A DNA stretch of 48,171 bases from assembly GCA_012516175.1 (NCBI GenBank), contig JAAYWZ010000031.1:1-48171 (forward strand), written 5' to 3'. The notes beneath the pieces are model-generated. The model made no database searches. It was not told where the DNA came from and saw only the letters and a list, made by a program, of their open reading frames with translations. Both the position numbers and the translations under genes were made by a program. This document shows, one piece after another, positions 1-9,316 of the stretch (its first letter is position 1; each line of letters starts with the position of its first letter). This DNA comes from Bacilli bacterium. GTDB taxonomy: Bacteria > Bacillota_I > Bacilli_A > Haloplasmatales > Haloplasmataceae.

Positions 1-58
1 ATAAATTGTTATATCATGTCGAATCTTATCAATAATGGTTGTTAATAACCTGTTGATT

Positions 59-1423
59 TTACTTGAGTTTATCCATAAGGGTCCGAATGACTTCATCTAC
101 TTGATTATTGATAATGCGAAGATTCTCAATTTTTTGGATAGAGTGCATCACCGTTGTATGATCTCTACCACCAAATTCTTGGGCAATTTTTGGAAAGGAC
201 TCCTTTTTAATCTCTCTAACTAAGTACATCGCAATTTGTCTGGGTAACACGAAACAAGCTTTTCGTGATTTTGAGACTAGATTGACCAACGAAATGTTAT
301 AGTACTCACAGACAGCTTTTTGAATCTCAATAATTTCTGTATTTTTTGTGCTCTTTAATTCAGGAATTAGATCTTTTAATGCTTCTTTTGTTAAATCTAA
401 TGTGATTTCTTTATTCATCATAGTTGCATAAAATAATACACGTTTTAGCGCTCCTTCAAGTATACGGATGTTACTTGTAAAATTTGAAGCAATATATTCA
501 AGAACCTCTAATGGAACTTCTTCATAACCAATTCTTTCGCTCGCGAGTTTTTTCTTTAAGATTTCAATTCTGGTATTAATGTCGGGTTCTTTTATATCTA
601 CCACAGCACCCCATTCGAAACGAGAAGTTAAGCGGTCCATAATATCTTTTAATTCATAAGTAGGACGGTCACTAGTAATAACGATCTGCTTATTCTCGTT
701 GTGCATTTTTTCAAATAATTTAAAAAATTCTAATTGCGAGCCTTCTTTTCGTGCTAGGAATTGGATATCATCGATTAATAATACGTCAATATCATTGTAT
801 TTTTCATTATATTCTTCATCAGAATTAATTTTCACTTTTTTTATATAATCTTCGATAAAAGCTTCTGTTTTAATATAAAGAATTTTCTTTTTCGTATCAT
901 TATCTAAAATAAAGTTTCCAATTGCTTGCATCAAGTGTGTTTTACCTAATCCTACTCCACCAAAAATATATAATGGATTAGCGACTTTTCCTGGCTGATT
1001 AGCTACTTGTAGAGCAACCAAATTAGCAAATCTATTATTAGGGCCAACTACATAGTTTTCAAAAGTGTATGTCGCTTTTAAGTTATGACGATAAAGATTA
1101 TTTATATTAGGATCTACACCGTTTATTGGCACATTAGTATCTTCAGTAATATAATCTTGCGTCACGATTTTTACATCCAAAAACTCCTGATAATTATAAA
1201 TACTTTTGGCGATTTCATTTAACATGCGCACTACTTGTTTAATATAAAATGATTCAATCCTTGATTTATGAAACTGAGAAGGAGCTATTACATATATTAG
1301 ATTTTTATGAAATTTATAAACTTTATTAACAGGAGCAAAGATTTCTTCAAACTCTTCTTTATCAAATTCGTAACTTAAGCGTTCTAATGTCTTATTCCAT
1401 AGCTCCTGGTATTGTTCAAACAT
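59..1423 (-). CDS. dnaA: Chromosomal replication initiator DnaA
   Basis: DnaA binds 9-bp boxes at oriC as an ATP-bound oligomer and melts the origin. The 454-residue length is normal. An N-terminal helicase-interaction domain spans roughly residues 1-90, the AAA+ Walker A GGVGLGKT is at 155-162, Walker B LLIDDIQF is near 215-222, and the C-terminal DNA-binding signature GGRDHTTVMHS starts at 418. The ATG follows a strong GAAGGAGG ribosome site. A TATAGT -10-like element (1453-1458, minus strand) lies just downstream of a DnaA box at 1479-1487, so autoregulation is plausible. The next gene leftward, expected to be dnaN, is outside the window. Identity is secure. Confidence 0.98.
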   Translation of the reverse strand: MFEQYQELWNKTLERLSYEFDKEEFEEIFAPVNKVYKFHKNLIYVIAPSQFHKSRIESFYIKQVVRMLNEIAKSIYNYQEFLDVKIVTQDYITEDTNVPINGVDPNINNLYRHNLKATYTFENYVVGPNNRFANLVALQVANQPGKVANPLYIFGGVGLGKTHLMQAIGNFILDNDTKKKILYIKTEAFIEDYIKKVKINSDEEYNEKYNDIDVLLIDDIQFLARKEGSQLEFFKLFEKMHNENKQIVITSDRPTYELKDIMDRLTSRFEWGAVVDIKEPDINTRIEILKKKLASERIGYEEVPLEVLEYIASNFTSNIRILEGALKRVLFYATMMNKEITLDLTKEALKDLIPELKSTKNTEIIEIQKAVCEYYNISLVNLVSKSRKACFVLPRQIAMYLVREIKKESFPKIAQEFGGRDHTTVMHSIQKIENLRIINNQVDEVIRTLMDKLK

Positions 1424-1704
1424 TTTTGCGAACCTCCTTCGTCGCGTTTAATACTATAGTTTAATTTTACTATTTTTTTGTGGAAAAATAAACAGATTTA
1501 TAGAAAAAATGAAATAATTGGATAAGTTTTCCACATGTTGTGTATAAAAGCTAATAGAACTGGGTATAATTAACAGAGGATGAGGAAAAATAATCTAGTA
1601 ATACTAGGCAATATTGGAGTTATCAACTTTTCCACAAGGTAGCATTAACCACAATGTTGATAATTCATATACGAAAATATAAATTATATAATTTAATAAA
1701 AAGG
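1424..1704. other. oriC: Replication origin oriC (DnaA-box cluster between dnaA and rpmH)
   Basis: This gene-free stretch (1424-1768) between the divergent dnaA and rpmH genes sits where Bacilli carry oriC. DnaA-box-like 9-mers: TTTTCCACA at 1479-1487 (minus), 1527-1535 (plus) and 1628-1636 (plus); TTATACACA at 1539-1547 (minus); TTATCAACT at 1620-1628; TTAACCACA at 1645-1653; TTATCAACA at 1655-1663 (minus). They form two groups, 1479-1547 and 1620-1663. An almost pure A/T tract at 1664-1704 beside the second group is the likely unwinding element. None is the perfect TTATCCACA consensus. The arrangement and the box density make the assignment strong; the exact unwinding site is inferred. Confidence 0.88.
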
Positions 1705-1733
1705 TTGACATTTAAATAATAATTAAGTATAAT
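1705..1733 (+). promoter_or_regulatory. Consensus sigma-A promoter of rpmH
   Basis: TTGACA (1705-1710) and TATAAT (1728-1733) are separated by exactly 17 bp, a perfect housekeeping promoter. It sits right against the A/T-rich flank of oriC, as expected for the ribosomal protein gene next to the origin. Confidence 0.9.
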
Positions 1734-1768
1734 TGTCTAGCAAATGTTCTAGCGGAGGTGTAAGAGAC

Positions 1769-1903
1769 ATGAAAAGAACTTGGCAACCTAACAAACGCAA
1801 ACGTAGTAAGACTCACGGTTTCCGTGCTCGCATGGCTACACATAATGGGCGTAAAGTATTAGCAAGACGTCGTAGTAAAGGAAGAGAGAGATTGGCAGTT
1901 TAA
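1769..1903 (+). CDS. rpmH: 50S ribosomal protein L34
   Basis: A 44-codon gene encoding the small, very basic L34 of the large ribosomal subunit. The product begins [18 protein letters not shown] and ends GRERLAV, matching the usual 44-residue length and conserved sequence. A GGAGGTG ribosome site lies about 8 bases upstream of the ATG. It follows the consensus promoter at 1705-1733 and is closed by a hairpin terminator that overlaps its stop codon. It is the first gene of the rightward origin operon, divergent from dnaA. Confidence 0.98.
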   Translation: MKRTWQPNKRKRSKTHGFRARMATHNGRKVLARRRSKGRERLAV

Positions 1904-1934
1904 AGACCACTGAAACTGATACAGTGGTCTTTTT
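1902..1934 (+). terminator. Rho-independent terminator / attenuator between rpmH and rnpA
   Basis: AAAGACCACTG (1902-1912) pairs perfectly with CAGTGGTCTTT (1922-1932) around a 9-base loop, with a short T run. No separate promoter is evident before rnpA, so read-through here probably sets the excess of L34 over RnpA. Confidence 0.88.
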
Positions 1935-1958
1935 ATCATGAACTTTTGGTGATTACCA

Positions 1959-2297
1959 ATGAAGAAAAAGTACATCATAAAGAAGAACTATGAAATTCAA
2001 GCGATTATTTCTTTAAGAAATTCTGTCAAAAATAATTATTATATCTTATTTAAGAAAGAAAATAATTTAGGGCACTTCCGCGTTGTGGTGTCTGTAAGTC
2101 GAAAAATTGGTAAAGCTGTCATTCGTAACAAAATTAAACGGCAAATTAAAGCGATAATTTATCAAAAAAGACATGAAATTAGCCAAAAATATGATATAGT
2201 AATAATAGTTAGAGACCAAATTAATACACTATCCTTTCAAGATAAAGAGAAATATCTGATGGAACTTTTGACAAAAGCAAACTTAATTACACAGTGA
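1959..2297 (+). CDS. rnpA: Ribonuclease P protein component
   Basis: RnpA is the protein subunit of RNase P, which trims the 5' leader of precursor tRNAs and assists the catalytic RNA. The 112-residue basic protein has the family's RNR-type signature at residues 56-64 (RNKIKRQIK) and the VVVSVSRKIGKAVIRN strand-helix region before it. It lies 55 bases after rpmH, beyond the hairpin, and 10 bases before yidC. The ribosome site (GGTGAT) is weak, which fits low expression. Position and motif make the call firm. Confidence 0.95.
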   Translation: MKKKYIIKKNYEIQAIISLRNSVKNNYYILFKKENNLGHFRVVVSVSRKIGKAVIRNKIKRQIKAIIYQKRHEISQKYDIVIIVRDQINTLSFQDKEKYLMELLTKANLITQ

Positions 2298-2307
2298 GGT
2301 ATTATCT

Positions 2308-3171
2308 ATGAAGAAAGCAATCAAGAGATTAGTATTTATTGCCTTTTCATTAGTAATATTGATTAATTTATCTGGTTGCGCAAAACTTTATCGGGACGGT
2401 AATCTCCAAGATATTTATCCGATTAACACGGATTATTTCTGGGATCGGTTCTTTATTCAACCGATTGCATGGTTATTGGATTTATTTACGACTAAAACTG
2501 GTTCTTATGCGGTAGGAATTTTATTTACAACAATTATCGTTAGAACGATCCTAACACCTATTTATACGAAGTCCAATGACATGTCTATTAAAATGAATAA
2601 GATTCAACCAGAAATCCAAAAAATCCAACAAAAATATGCTGGTAAAACGGACCCCGAATCGCGTAATCGTATGCAATATGAAATGATGAAGTTATATAAA
2701 GACAATAATATAAATATGTTCGCAGGTTGTTTAATGCCCTTCTTACAGATGCCGGTCTTCTTGGCAATGTATAATGCGGTCGTAAAAACCCCTGTAACAT
2801 ATAATTATTCCTTAAATGTAACAAATATGCTTGGTATTGACTTATCAAAACCAGGTCCAATTTACTTCTTGCCTATCCTTGTTGGTATTACCGCTTATTT
2901 ACTCCAATACATATCGACATTTGGAATGTCTGAAGAAGCGAAGAACAACCCAACAATTAAGACCATGAATTGGATGATGCCTGGTATGATGTTTGTCTTT
3001 GCTTTCTCGCAATCAAGTGCCTTATCCCTCTACTGGATTGTTGGTAACATATATTCAACACTCCAAATAATCGTGGTTAAGAAGCCATTCAAACGGAAGG
3101 ATAAAGACGGTGACGACCAAGGGAAAAAGGTCAAGACGACAACTATCAAAAATCCTTTAATCAAAGATTAA
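2308..3171 (+). CDS. yidC: Membrane protein insertase YidC/OxaA (lipoprotein form)
   Basis: YidC inserts and folds membrane proteins, alone or with SecYEG. The 287-residue product has a lipoprotein signal with lipobox LSGC (cysteine 24), as in Gram-positive SpoIIIJ/YidC1. Membrane segments follow: one near residues 65-90 (GSYAVGILFTTIIVRTILTP), one near 137-155 (CLMPFLQMPVFLAMYN), one near 183-203 and one near 222-250. The cytoplasmic loop with Lys/Gln repeats between the first two is typical. The C-terminus is basic. It lies in the conserved rnpA-yidC-jag order. Confidence 0.95.
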   Translation: MKKAIKRLVFIAFSLVILINLSGCAKLYRDGNLQDIYPINTDYFWDRFFIQPIAWLLDLFTTKTGSYAVGILFTTIIVRTILTPIYTKSNDMSIKMNKIQPEIQKIQQKYAGKTDPESRNRMQYEMMKLYKDNNINMFAGCLMPFLQMPVFLAMYNAVVKTPVTYNYSLNVTNMLGIDLSKPGPIYFLPILVGITAYLLQYISTFGMSEEAKNNPTIKTMNWMMPGMMFVFAFSQSSALSLYWIVGNIYSTLQIIVVKKPFKRKDKDGDDQGKKVKTTTIKNPLIKD

Positions 3172-3198
3172 CAGATTAAAGAAAGAGGGGTTCTCTAA

Positions 3199-3816
3199 AT
3201 GAAAAAAACATTAATCGAAGGTAAAAATCTCGAGGAAGTTCAAGCGAAAGCAGTGGAATTGTTTAAAGAACCATTAGAAAGACTAAAGATTGAAGTTGTA
3301 AGTGAGAAAAAAGGATTCTTAGGGATTGGTTCATCTGTTAGTGCTTATGTTTCCATAAATGTTAATCCAATAGAAGAAACATTAACTTTCTTGAAGAAAG
3401 TAATGAGTGCTATGGATATAAATGCGAATATTGAAGTTGAAACAGACACAGAAGAAGTACGTTATAATATTGAGAGCGATAACAACCCTATTTTAATTGG
3501 TAGGGAAGGAAAAACAATTGAAGCACTTCAATATCTTGCACGCCATGTTTATAATAAATACAGCAATGATAAACGAGTCTGTACAATTGATGTAGGTGGA
3601 TATAAACAAAAACGGCGGATGCAACTAGAAATTCTTGCTACTAAAGTAGCTAAAGAAGTAGCTCGCACTAAGATTGAAGTAAAACTTGATCCAATGAACT
3701 CCTATGAAAGAAGAATCATTCATACAAAACTTGCTGATTGGCGTGATGTCTATACAGAATCAGTTGGTGAAGAACCAAATCGCCGGTTAGTTATTAAACC
3801 AAGAAAACATAACTAA
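3199..3816 (+). CDS. jag: RNA-binding protein Jag/KhpB (Jag-N, KH, R3H)
   Basis: KhpB (Jag) is a cytoplasmic RNA-binding protein linked to cell elongation and division in Gram-positive bacteria. The 205-residue protein has an N-terminal Jag domain (residues 1-50, with KKGFLGIGS), a KH domain around 75-150 with the GREGKTIEALQYL loop, and a C-terminal R3H domain (NSYERRIIHTKLAD). A GAAAGAGGGG ribosome site precedes the ATG. It sits 27 bases after yidC and is followed by a terminator. The order yidC-jag-mnmE is conserved in Firmicutes. Confidence 0.95.
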   Translation: MKKTLIEGKNLEEVQAKAVELFKEPLERLKIEVVSEKKGFLGIGSSVSAYVSINVNPIEETLTFLKKVMSAMDINANIEVETDTEEVRYNIESDNNPILIGREGKTIEALQYLARHVYNKYSNDKRVCTIDVGGYKQKRRMQLEILATKVAKEVARTKIEVKLDPMNSYERRIIHTKLADWRDVYTESVGEEPNRRLVIKPRKHN

Positions 3817-3820
3817 GTAG

Positions 3821-3854
3821 AAAACTGTATCCTTTGGATGCAGTTTTATTTTTA
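3821..3854 (+). terminator. Rho-independent terminator after jag
   Basis: AAAACTG (3821-3827) pairs with CAGTTTT (3841-3847), with an inner ATCC/GGAT pairing, followed by ATTTTT. It separates jag from mnmE. Confidence 0.8.
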
Positions 3855-3913
3855 ATTACAGATTAAATATTTTATAATAATATTACTGATAATATTTAAT
3901 ACAGGTGATTATG

Positions 3914-5272
3914 ATGATTGATGATACGATAGTGGCAATCTCAACAGCACAAGGTATAGGTGCCATCTCCATTGTTAGGCTTAGTGGTCAAGAAGCAATT
4001 GACATTGTTAGCAAAATCTTTAAAGGTAAAGATTTACATAAAGTTCATAGCCATACGATAAATTATGGGCATATAATAAATCCTGATGATAATTCAATTA
4101 TTGATGAAGTACTAGTTTCGGTAATGCGCTCACCGAAGACTTACACTACTGAAGATATTGTCGAAATTAACTGCCATGGTGGACCGCTCGTAACTCAAAA
4201 GATATTAGAGTTATTGTTAACGCTAGGGGCACGATTGGCGGAACCAGGTGAATTCACCAAAAGAGCTTTTCTTAATAAACGAATTGACTTAGCTCAAGCT
4301 GAATCAGTTATGGATTTAATCGAAGCTAAAACCGAAGAAGCATTAAGTGTAGCTGTAAATACCCTCGATGGGCGTGTTTCTAGATTAATTAAAGAACTAC
4401 GTGAAGAAATCCTCGGTATTATAGCGACCATTGAAGTTAATATTGATTATCCTGAATATGATGATGCTATCGTCATGAGTAATGAAATCTTAAAACCACA
4501 GATTATCGATATTTTGCAAAAACTAGAACATATATTAGAAGCAGCTAAAACAGGTAAAATTATTCGCGATGGTATTAAAACCGTTATTGTTGGACGTCCT
4601 AATGTCGGTAAATCTAGTTTATTAAACCGCCTAATGGGAGAAGAACGTGCGATAGTGACTGATATTGCTGGGACAACGAGGGATTTAATTGAAGGTTACA
4701 TAAATATCGGTGGCGTCGTACTTAATCTTATCGATACAGCTGGAATTAGGGATACTAAAGATATTGTTGAACAAATAGGAGTTGAACGTACTAAGAAAGT
4801 TATTAATGAAGCTGAACTCATCCTGCTAGTATTAAATAATAATGAACCACTTACCAAGGATGATTATGCTTTACTTGAGTTAACCAAAGATAAAAAACGC
4901 ATCATCATTATCAATAAAATTGATCTAGAATCAAGGATTGAAAAAGATAAATTACCATTCCATATTGAAACTTCAATGTTGGCAGATGAGGCAAGAGATA
5001 TTATCGAAGCGGAAATTAAACGCTTATTCCAATTAGGAGATATAAAAAATAAAGATTTAACTTATATATCAAATAGCCGACATATAGCGAAAATTAGAAA
5101 TGCTTACGATTCCTTAAGAGATGCCCTGCAAGCGATAGAAGAAGCAATGCCTGTAGATATTGTCGAAATTGATGTTAAAGACGCCTGGATGCGCTTAGGA
5201 GAAATCTTAGGAGAAGAAGTTGGCGAAAATCTCATCAATGAACTGTTTTCTAAATTCTGCCTTGGAAAATAA
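3914..5272 (+). CDS. mnmE: tRNA modification GTPase MnmE
   Basis: MnmE works with MnmG to install 5-(carboxymethylamino)methyl groups on the wobble uridine of some tRNAs. It has an N-terminal tetrahydrofolate-binding domain, a helical domain and an inserted Ras-like GTPase: P-loop GRPNVGKS near residues 227-234, DIAGTTRD, DTAG and NKID. It ends in CLGK, the conserved C-terminal motif with its functional cysteine. Starts at 3905 (GTG), 3911 and 3914 are possible. The AGGTG ribosome site at 3903-3907 is best spaced for 3914. Unlike in Bacillus, mnmG is about 8 kb away. Confidence 0.95.
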   Translation: MIDDTIVAISTAQGIGAISIVRLSGQEAIDIVSKIFKGKDLHKVHSHTINYGHIINPDDNSIIDEVLVSVMRSPKTYTTEDIVEINCHGGPLVTQKILELLLTLGARLAEPGEFTKRAFLNKRIDLAQAESVMDLIEAKTEEALSVAVNTLDGRVSRLIKELREEILGIIATIEVNIDYPEYDDAIVMSNEILKPQIIDILQKLEHILEAAKTGKIIRDGIKTVIVGRPNVGKSSLLNRLMGEERAIVTDIAGTTRDLIEGYINIGGVVLNLIDTAGIRDTKDIVEQIGVERTKKVINEAELILLVLNNNEPLTKDDYALLELTKDKKRIIIINKIDLESRIEKDKLPFHIETSMLADEARDIIEAEIKRLFQLGDIKNKDLTYISNSRHIAKIRNAYDSLRDALQAIEEAMPVDIVEIDVKDAWMRLGEILGEEVGENLINELFSKFCLGK

Positions 5273-5275
5273 ACA

Positions 5276-5304
5276 TTGACAAGTAGCAAGAAATATAGTA
5301 TAAG
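5276..5304 (+). promoter_or_regulatory. Promoter of the asparagine T-box operon
   Basis: TTGACA (5276-5281) and TATAAG (5299-5304) are 17 bp apart. The promoter starts four bases after the mnmE stop codon and drives the T-box leader. Confidence 0.85.
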
Positions 5305-5327
5305 TTATATATATCAAAAAAAAATTA

Positions 5328-5580
5328 CAGACATCGAAGAGGAGAGTAGCTTTTAATGAGCGTCCCAGCAAGTCCGGGTTGATGCGAGCCGGATACGTAG
5401 TTAAGAGTGAAGAACACCTCGGAGTCTCTTACCGAAATATACTTAATTAATAAGTATAGAGTAGACTAAGACGGCTTCCTACCGTTAACAAGGAATACCT
5501 AGAGTGGTCTCTTTATGAGACAAAAAGGGTGGTACCGCGGATTACAGTCATTCGTCCCTAACGAATGGCTGTTTTTTTGT
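5328..5580 (+). ncRNA. T-box riboswitch leader, probably tRNA-Asn specific
   Basis: T-box leaders sense uncharged tRNA and choose between antiterminator and terminator. The canonical T-box AGGGTGGTACCGCG is at 5526-5539. An intrinsic terminator follows: ACAGTCATTCGT (5544-5555) pairs with ACGAATGGCTGT (5561-5572), then a T run. Stem I shows the AGTA bulge (about 5345-5348). On its 3' strand the specifier region GAAGAACA puts AAC, an asparagine codon, at 5413-5415. This agrees with asnA and asnS downstream. The UGGU tRNA-acceptor contact would pair with discriminator A, or G by wobble. The 340-base gene-free stretch here is fully explained by promoter plus leader. Confidence 0.95.
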
Positions 5581-5612
5581 ACATGAAATCTTATAAAGGG
5601 ACAGGTGAATGT

Positions 5613-6614
5613 ATGGCATTAAGAATTCCTGAAAACTACTCTAGTAAATTATCGCTTTTACAAACGCAAATTGCGATTAAAAAACTCAAAGACTTTTTCG
5701 AACGACAACTTGCTTACGAATTAAATTTAATTCGAGTTACAGCTCCTCTATTTGTACAACCAGAAACAGGTTTAAATGATAACTTGAATGGTGTTGAAGT
5801 ACCAGTGTCCTTTACTATCAATGATAATCAAGAACTTCAAATTGTTCATTCGCTTGCAAAATGGAAAAGAATGGCTTTGTATAAATACAACATTAGAGAA
5901 AAAAAAGGAATTTATACAGATATGAATGCGATTAGGAAGGATGAACAAGTAGATAACCTGCATTCTTATTACGTAGATCAATGGGATTGGGAAGCAGTTA
6001 TCTCAGAAAAAGACAGAAATGAACGTAAGTTAAAAGAGATTGTGAGACGCATTTATAAAGTGTTACGCATTACAGATGAGTATATTGTTGATGAGTTTCC
6101 CCAATTAAGTCGGAAACTACCAGAAAAAATCTACTTCATCACCAGTCAAGAACTTGAAGATATGTATCCCCATCTCACCCCAAAAGAACGTGAAGATAAA
6201 ATCTGCAAGAAATATAAAGCAGTATTCATTATGCAAATTGGCAAGGTATTAAAGAGTGGTCAGATTCATGATGGTCGCTCCCCAGATTATGATGACTGGG
6301 ATTTAAACGGTGATATTCTCGTATATAATGAAGTGCTAGATTGTGGTTTTGAGTTATCTTCAATGGGGATAAGAGTGAATAAAGAATCATTATTAACTCA
6401 ATTAACCGTCGCAAATAACTTAGAACGATTAGAATTACCCTATCACCAAATGATTATGGAAGAAAAACTTCCTTATACCATTGGTGGGGGGATTGGTCAA
6501 TCACGTTTATGTATGTTTTATTTAGAAAAAGCTCATATTGGCGAAGTTCAATGTTCAGTATGGCCTCATGATATGGTAGAAAAGTGTAGAAAAAACAACA
6601 TTTTCTTATTATAA
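5613..6614 (+). CDS. asnA: Aspartate-ammonia ligase (asparagine synthetase A)
   Basis: AsnA makes asparagine from aspartate, ammonia and ATP in the cytoplasm. It is a class II aminoacyl-tRNA synthetase-like enzyme. The 333-residue product (about 330 in E. coli) begins MALRIPENYSSKLSL and carries family blocks such as LFVQPETGLNDNLNGVEVPVSF, TDMNAIRKDE, DQWDWE and the C-terminal GGGIGQSRLCMFYLEKAHIGEVQ. The ATG at 5613 is chosen because AGGTGA lies just upstream; the longer reading frame begins inside the terminator hairpin. First gene of the T-box operon with rmuC and asnS. Confidence 0.96.
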   Translation: MALRIPENYSSKLSLLQTQIAIKKLKDFFERQLAYELNLIRVTAPLFVQPETGLNDNLNGVEVPVSFTINDNQELQIVHSLAKWKRMALYKYNIREKKGIYTDMNAIRKDEQVDNLHSYYVDQWDWEAVISEKDRNERKLKEIVRRIYKVLRITDEYIVDEFPQLSRKLPEKIYFITSQELEDMYPHLTPKEREDKICKKYKAVFIMQIGKVLKSGQIHDGRSPDYDDWDLNGDILVYNEVLDCGFELSSMGIRVNKESLLTQLTVANNLERLELPYHQMIMEEKLPYTIGGGIGQSRLCMFYLEKAHIGEVQCSVWPHDMVEKCRKNNIFLL

Positions 6615-6631
6615 ATTGAGGGGAGAATAAA

Positions 6632-7897
6632 TTGGAACTCACAATTTTAATAATTACAGGAATATCTTTATTGATTAATGTCTTCATCTTTTATAAACTA
6701 CTTATGATGAAGAAAACTGATGTTAATCAAACCAAAGAGATTACTGATTTTAAATTCTATCAACAAACGCAGTTTATGAATATTCAGAATAATCTAAATA
6801 AGGACTTTGCGGAATTAAGAGAGAAAATCACCTTTAATATCACCACTTATAATGAAAGGACCAAAGAAGATTTATTTAACTTTCAAAACAAGTTACAAAA
6901 CGACTTATACGCTTTTCAGAATAAACTATATGATAATATGATAAAGTTATTTGATAATCTTGCCAAAAATGTTCAAGATAATATTGATAAAATTAATGAA
7001 CGAGTTGATCTAAGATTAAATGAAGGATTTGCGAAAACGACTCAGACATTTAATAATATTCTTGAACGGATTAGTAAAATCGATGAAGCACAGAAAAAAA
7101 TTGAGAGTTTATCAAATAACATCATTTCGTTACAAGATGTCTTAACTGATAAAAAAGCACGAGGTACTTTTGGTGAAATCCAACTAAAGCAAATTCTCGT
7201 ATCAGTATTTGGAGAAAACAATCCAAAAATCTACGAGTTACAAAAGAAATTAAGCAATGATAGGGTTGTTGATGCGATTTTGCATGCTCCTGAACCCATC
7301 GGGAGCATCTGTATTGACTCAAAATTTCCACTAGAAAATTATCGGCGCATGATTGATCGAAACCTCCCAAAGGAAGAGACAGATTTAGCGTTCAGGAAGT
7401 TCAAGGCAGATGTAAAAAAACACATTGATGATATTAGAGAAAAATATATCATATCTAATGAAACAGCTGATTCCGCTATTATGTTTATTCCTGCCGAAGC
7501 AGTTTTCGCTGAAATCAATGCTAATCATGAAGATTTAATAATGTATGCGCAAAACGCTAAAGTATGGATTGCCTCACCTACTACTTTAATGTTTCTCTTG
7601 ACAACAGTACAACTAATCCTTCAAAATATTGAGCGGGATAAATATTCAGCAATTATTCATGAAGAATTAAATAGATTAGGAGTAGAATTTAAGCGTTATA
7701 AAGAACGATGGGACAAGTTAGCTCGAAACATCGATCAAGTATCAGAAGGTGTCAAATCATTACATACTACTTCAACGAAAATTGAAAAACGTTTTGAATC
7801 GATTGCGAGAGTTGACCTTGATAAAAACAAATTAAATTATTATGAAGAAAATGATGATTATTTCGAGGAGGATGAAAATGAAAAAAGTAGCACTTAG
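6632..7897 (+). CDS. rmuC: DNA recombination protein RmuC homologue
   Basis: RmuC-family proteins limit DNA rearrangement; a nuclease-like fold is predicted for the family. The 421-residue protein has one N-terminal membrane segment (about residues 2-22), a long coiled-coil region to about residue 165, then the conserved core with [13 protein letters not shown] and [13 protein letters not shown], the likely catalytic block, and ends in an acidic tail. Translation starts at TTG 6632 after a well-placed AGGGGAG. It lies between asnA and asnS, 17 bases after asnA, and its end overlaps asnS by 20 bases, so it is translated from the same T-box transcript. A metabolic reason for this position is not obvious. 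Confidence 0.9.
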   Translation: MELTILIITGISLLINVFIFYKLLMMKKTDVNQTKEITDFKFYQQTQFMNIQNNLNKDFAELREKITFNITTYNERTKEDLFNFQNKLQNDLYAFQNKLYDNMIKLFDNLAKNVQDNIDKINERVDLRLNEGFAKTTQTFNNILERISKIDEAQKKIESLSNNIISLQDVLTDKKARGTFGEIQLKQILVSVFGENNPKIYELQKKLSNDRVVDAILHAPEPIGSICIDSKFPLENYRRMIDRNLPKEETDLAFRKFKADVKKHIDDIREKYIISNETADSAIMFIPAEAVFAEINANHEDLIMYAQNAKVWIASPTTLMFLLTTVQLILQNIERDKYSAIIHEELNRLGVEFKRYKERWDKLARNIDQVSEGVKSLHTTSTKIEKRFESIARVDLDKNKLNYYEENDDYFEEDENEKSST

Positions 7898-9269
7898 ACA
7901 AGTCTATCGCGACTTACAAAGATATGCTGATACTACTGTTGAGATTAATGCGTGGGTTAGAAGTAACAGAGCCCAAAAACTCTTTGGTTTCTTAATGGTT
8001 AATGATGGTACCTTTTTTGAAAGTACGCAAGTTGTGTATGAAGAAAGTTTAGAAAACTTCAAAGATGTTCAAAAATACCGTGTTGGTGTGGCAGTAAGCA
8101 TAGTTGGGAAAGTAGTATTAACACCACAAGCTAAACAACCATTTGAGTTAAAAGCGGAAAAAATCGAATTATTAGGTGACTGCCCTGAAGACTATCCAAT
8201 TCAACCCAAACGCCACACTAGAGAATTCTTACGGGAAGTAGCGCATTTACGTCCACGGACAAATCTTTTTTCAGCCGTCTTTAGAGTAAGGTCATTAACA
8301 GCATATGCGATACATAAGTTTTTCCAAGAACGTAACTTCGTTTATGTCCATGCACCTATAATTACTGGAAATGATGCTGAAGGTGCAGGGGAAACCTTTA
8401 AAGTTACTACTCTAGACCTAGCAAATATTCCCTTCACTGAAGATAAAAAGGTTGACTACTCCGAAGATTTCTTCGGTAAACCAGCCAACCTTACAGTTTC
8501 AGGGCAATTAGAAGCAGAGTGTTTTGCGCTTGCTTTTAGAGATGTTTATACATTTGGACCAACTTTCCGAGCTGAAAACTCCAACACTTATAAACATGCC
8601 GCCGAATTCTGGATGATTGAACCAGAAATCGCCTTTGCGGATTTAGAAGATGATATGAACTTAGCAGAGGACATGGTTAAGTACATCGTAAACTATGTGC
8701 TAGAACATGCACCTGAAGAAATGAAATTTTTCGATACTTTTGTCGAACAAGGATTACTTGACCGTCTCACTAAACTAGTTAACAGTAAGTTTTATCGTTG
8801 TGATTATACAGAAGCGATTGAAATCCTTAAGAAAGCTCCTAAAAAGTTTGAAAATAAAGTTGAATGGGGTATGGACCTCGCTAGTGAACACGAACGTTAT
8901 TTAACTGATGAACATTTCCAAGCACCAGTATTTATCATAAACTATCCTAAAGATATTAAAGCCTTCTATATGCGGTTAAATGATGATCAAAAAACGGTAG
9001 CAGCCTGTGACTTATTAGTACCAGGTGTTGGTGAATTGATTGGTGGCTCTCAAAGAGAAGAACGGCTTGAATTATTAGAAAAACGCATGCAAGAACTTGG
9101 AATACCCACAGATGAGTTATATTGGTATCTTGATTTACGTAAATACGGTGGGGTTAAACACGCTGGCTTTGGCTTAGGGTTTGAACGGATGTTGATGTAT
9201 CTAACTGGTGTCGAAAACATTCGTGATGTTATTCCCTTCCCTCGTACACCCAAGAACTGTGAATTTTAA
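7878..9269 (+). CDS. asnS: Asparaginyl-tRNA synthetase
   Basis: AsnRS charges tRNA-Asn with asparagine. The 463-residue class II synthetase has an N-terminal OB-fold anticodon-binding domain (about 1-100), motif 2 with FRAENSNT, and motif 3 with [15 protein letters not shown]. It is AsnRS rather than AspRS by length, by absence of the bacterial AspRS insertion, and by the T-box context. ATG 7878 is preferred: AGGAGG at 7866-7871 gives a 6-base spacing, while earlier ATGs abut the ribosome site. Last gene of the asnA-rmuC-asnS operon. Confidence 0.95.
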   Translation: MKKVALRQVYRDLQRYADTTVEINAWVRSNRAQKLFGFLMVNDGTFFESTQVVYEESLENFKDVQKYRVGVAVSIVGKVVLTPQAKQPFELKAEKIELLGDCPEDYPIQPKRHTREFLREVAHLRPRTNLFSAVFRVRSLTAYAIHKFFQERNFVYVHAPIITGNDAEGAGETFKVTTLDLANIPFTEDKKVDYSEDFFGKPANLTVSGQLEAECFALAFRDVYTFGPTFRAENSNTYKHAAEFWMIEPEIAFADLEDDMNLAEDMVKYIVNYVLEHAPEEMKFFDTFVEQGLLDRLTKLVNSKFYRCDYTEAIEILKKAPKKFENKVEWGMDLASEHERYLTDEHFQAPVFIINYPKDIKAFYMRLNDDQKTVAACDLLVPGVGELIGGSQREERLELLEKRMQELGIPTDELYWYLDLRKYGGVKHAGFGLGFERMLMYLTGVENIRDVIPFPRTPKNCEF

Positions 9270-9292
9270 AAACCGACCATTGGTCGGTTTTT
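9268..9292 (+). terminator. Terminator of the asparagine operon
   Basis: AAAACCGACCA pairs perfectly with TGGTCGGTTTT, followed by a short T run, overlapping the asnS stop. It may also act leftward on trkH transcripts. Confidence 0.88.
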
Positions 9293-9316
9293 CTATTATC
9301 TATATCTCTATTTATT

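Noticed and set aside
5565-5612. Longer start for asnA at 5565
   Set aside because: It begins inside the T-box terminator hairpin and has no ribosome site; ATG 5613 does.
9050-9253. Open frame opposite the end of asnS, and similar antisense frames across the window
   Set aside because: They mirror codon usage of real genes on the other strand and lack start signals or recognisable products.
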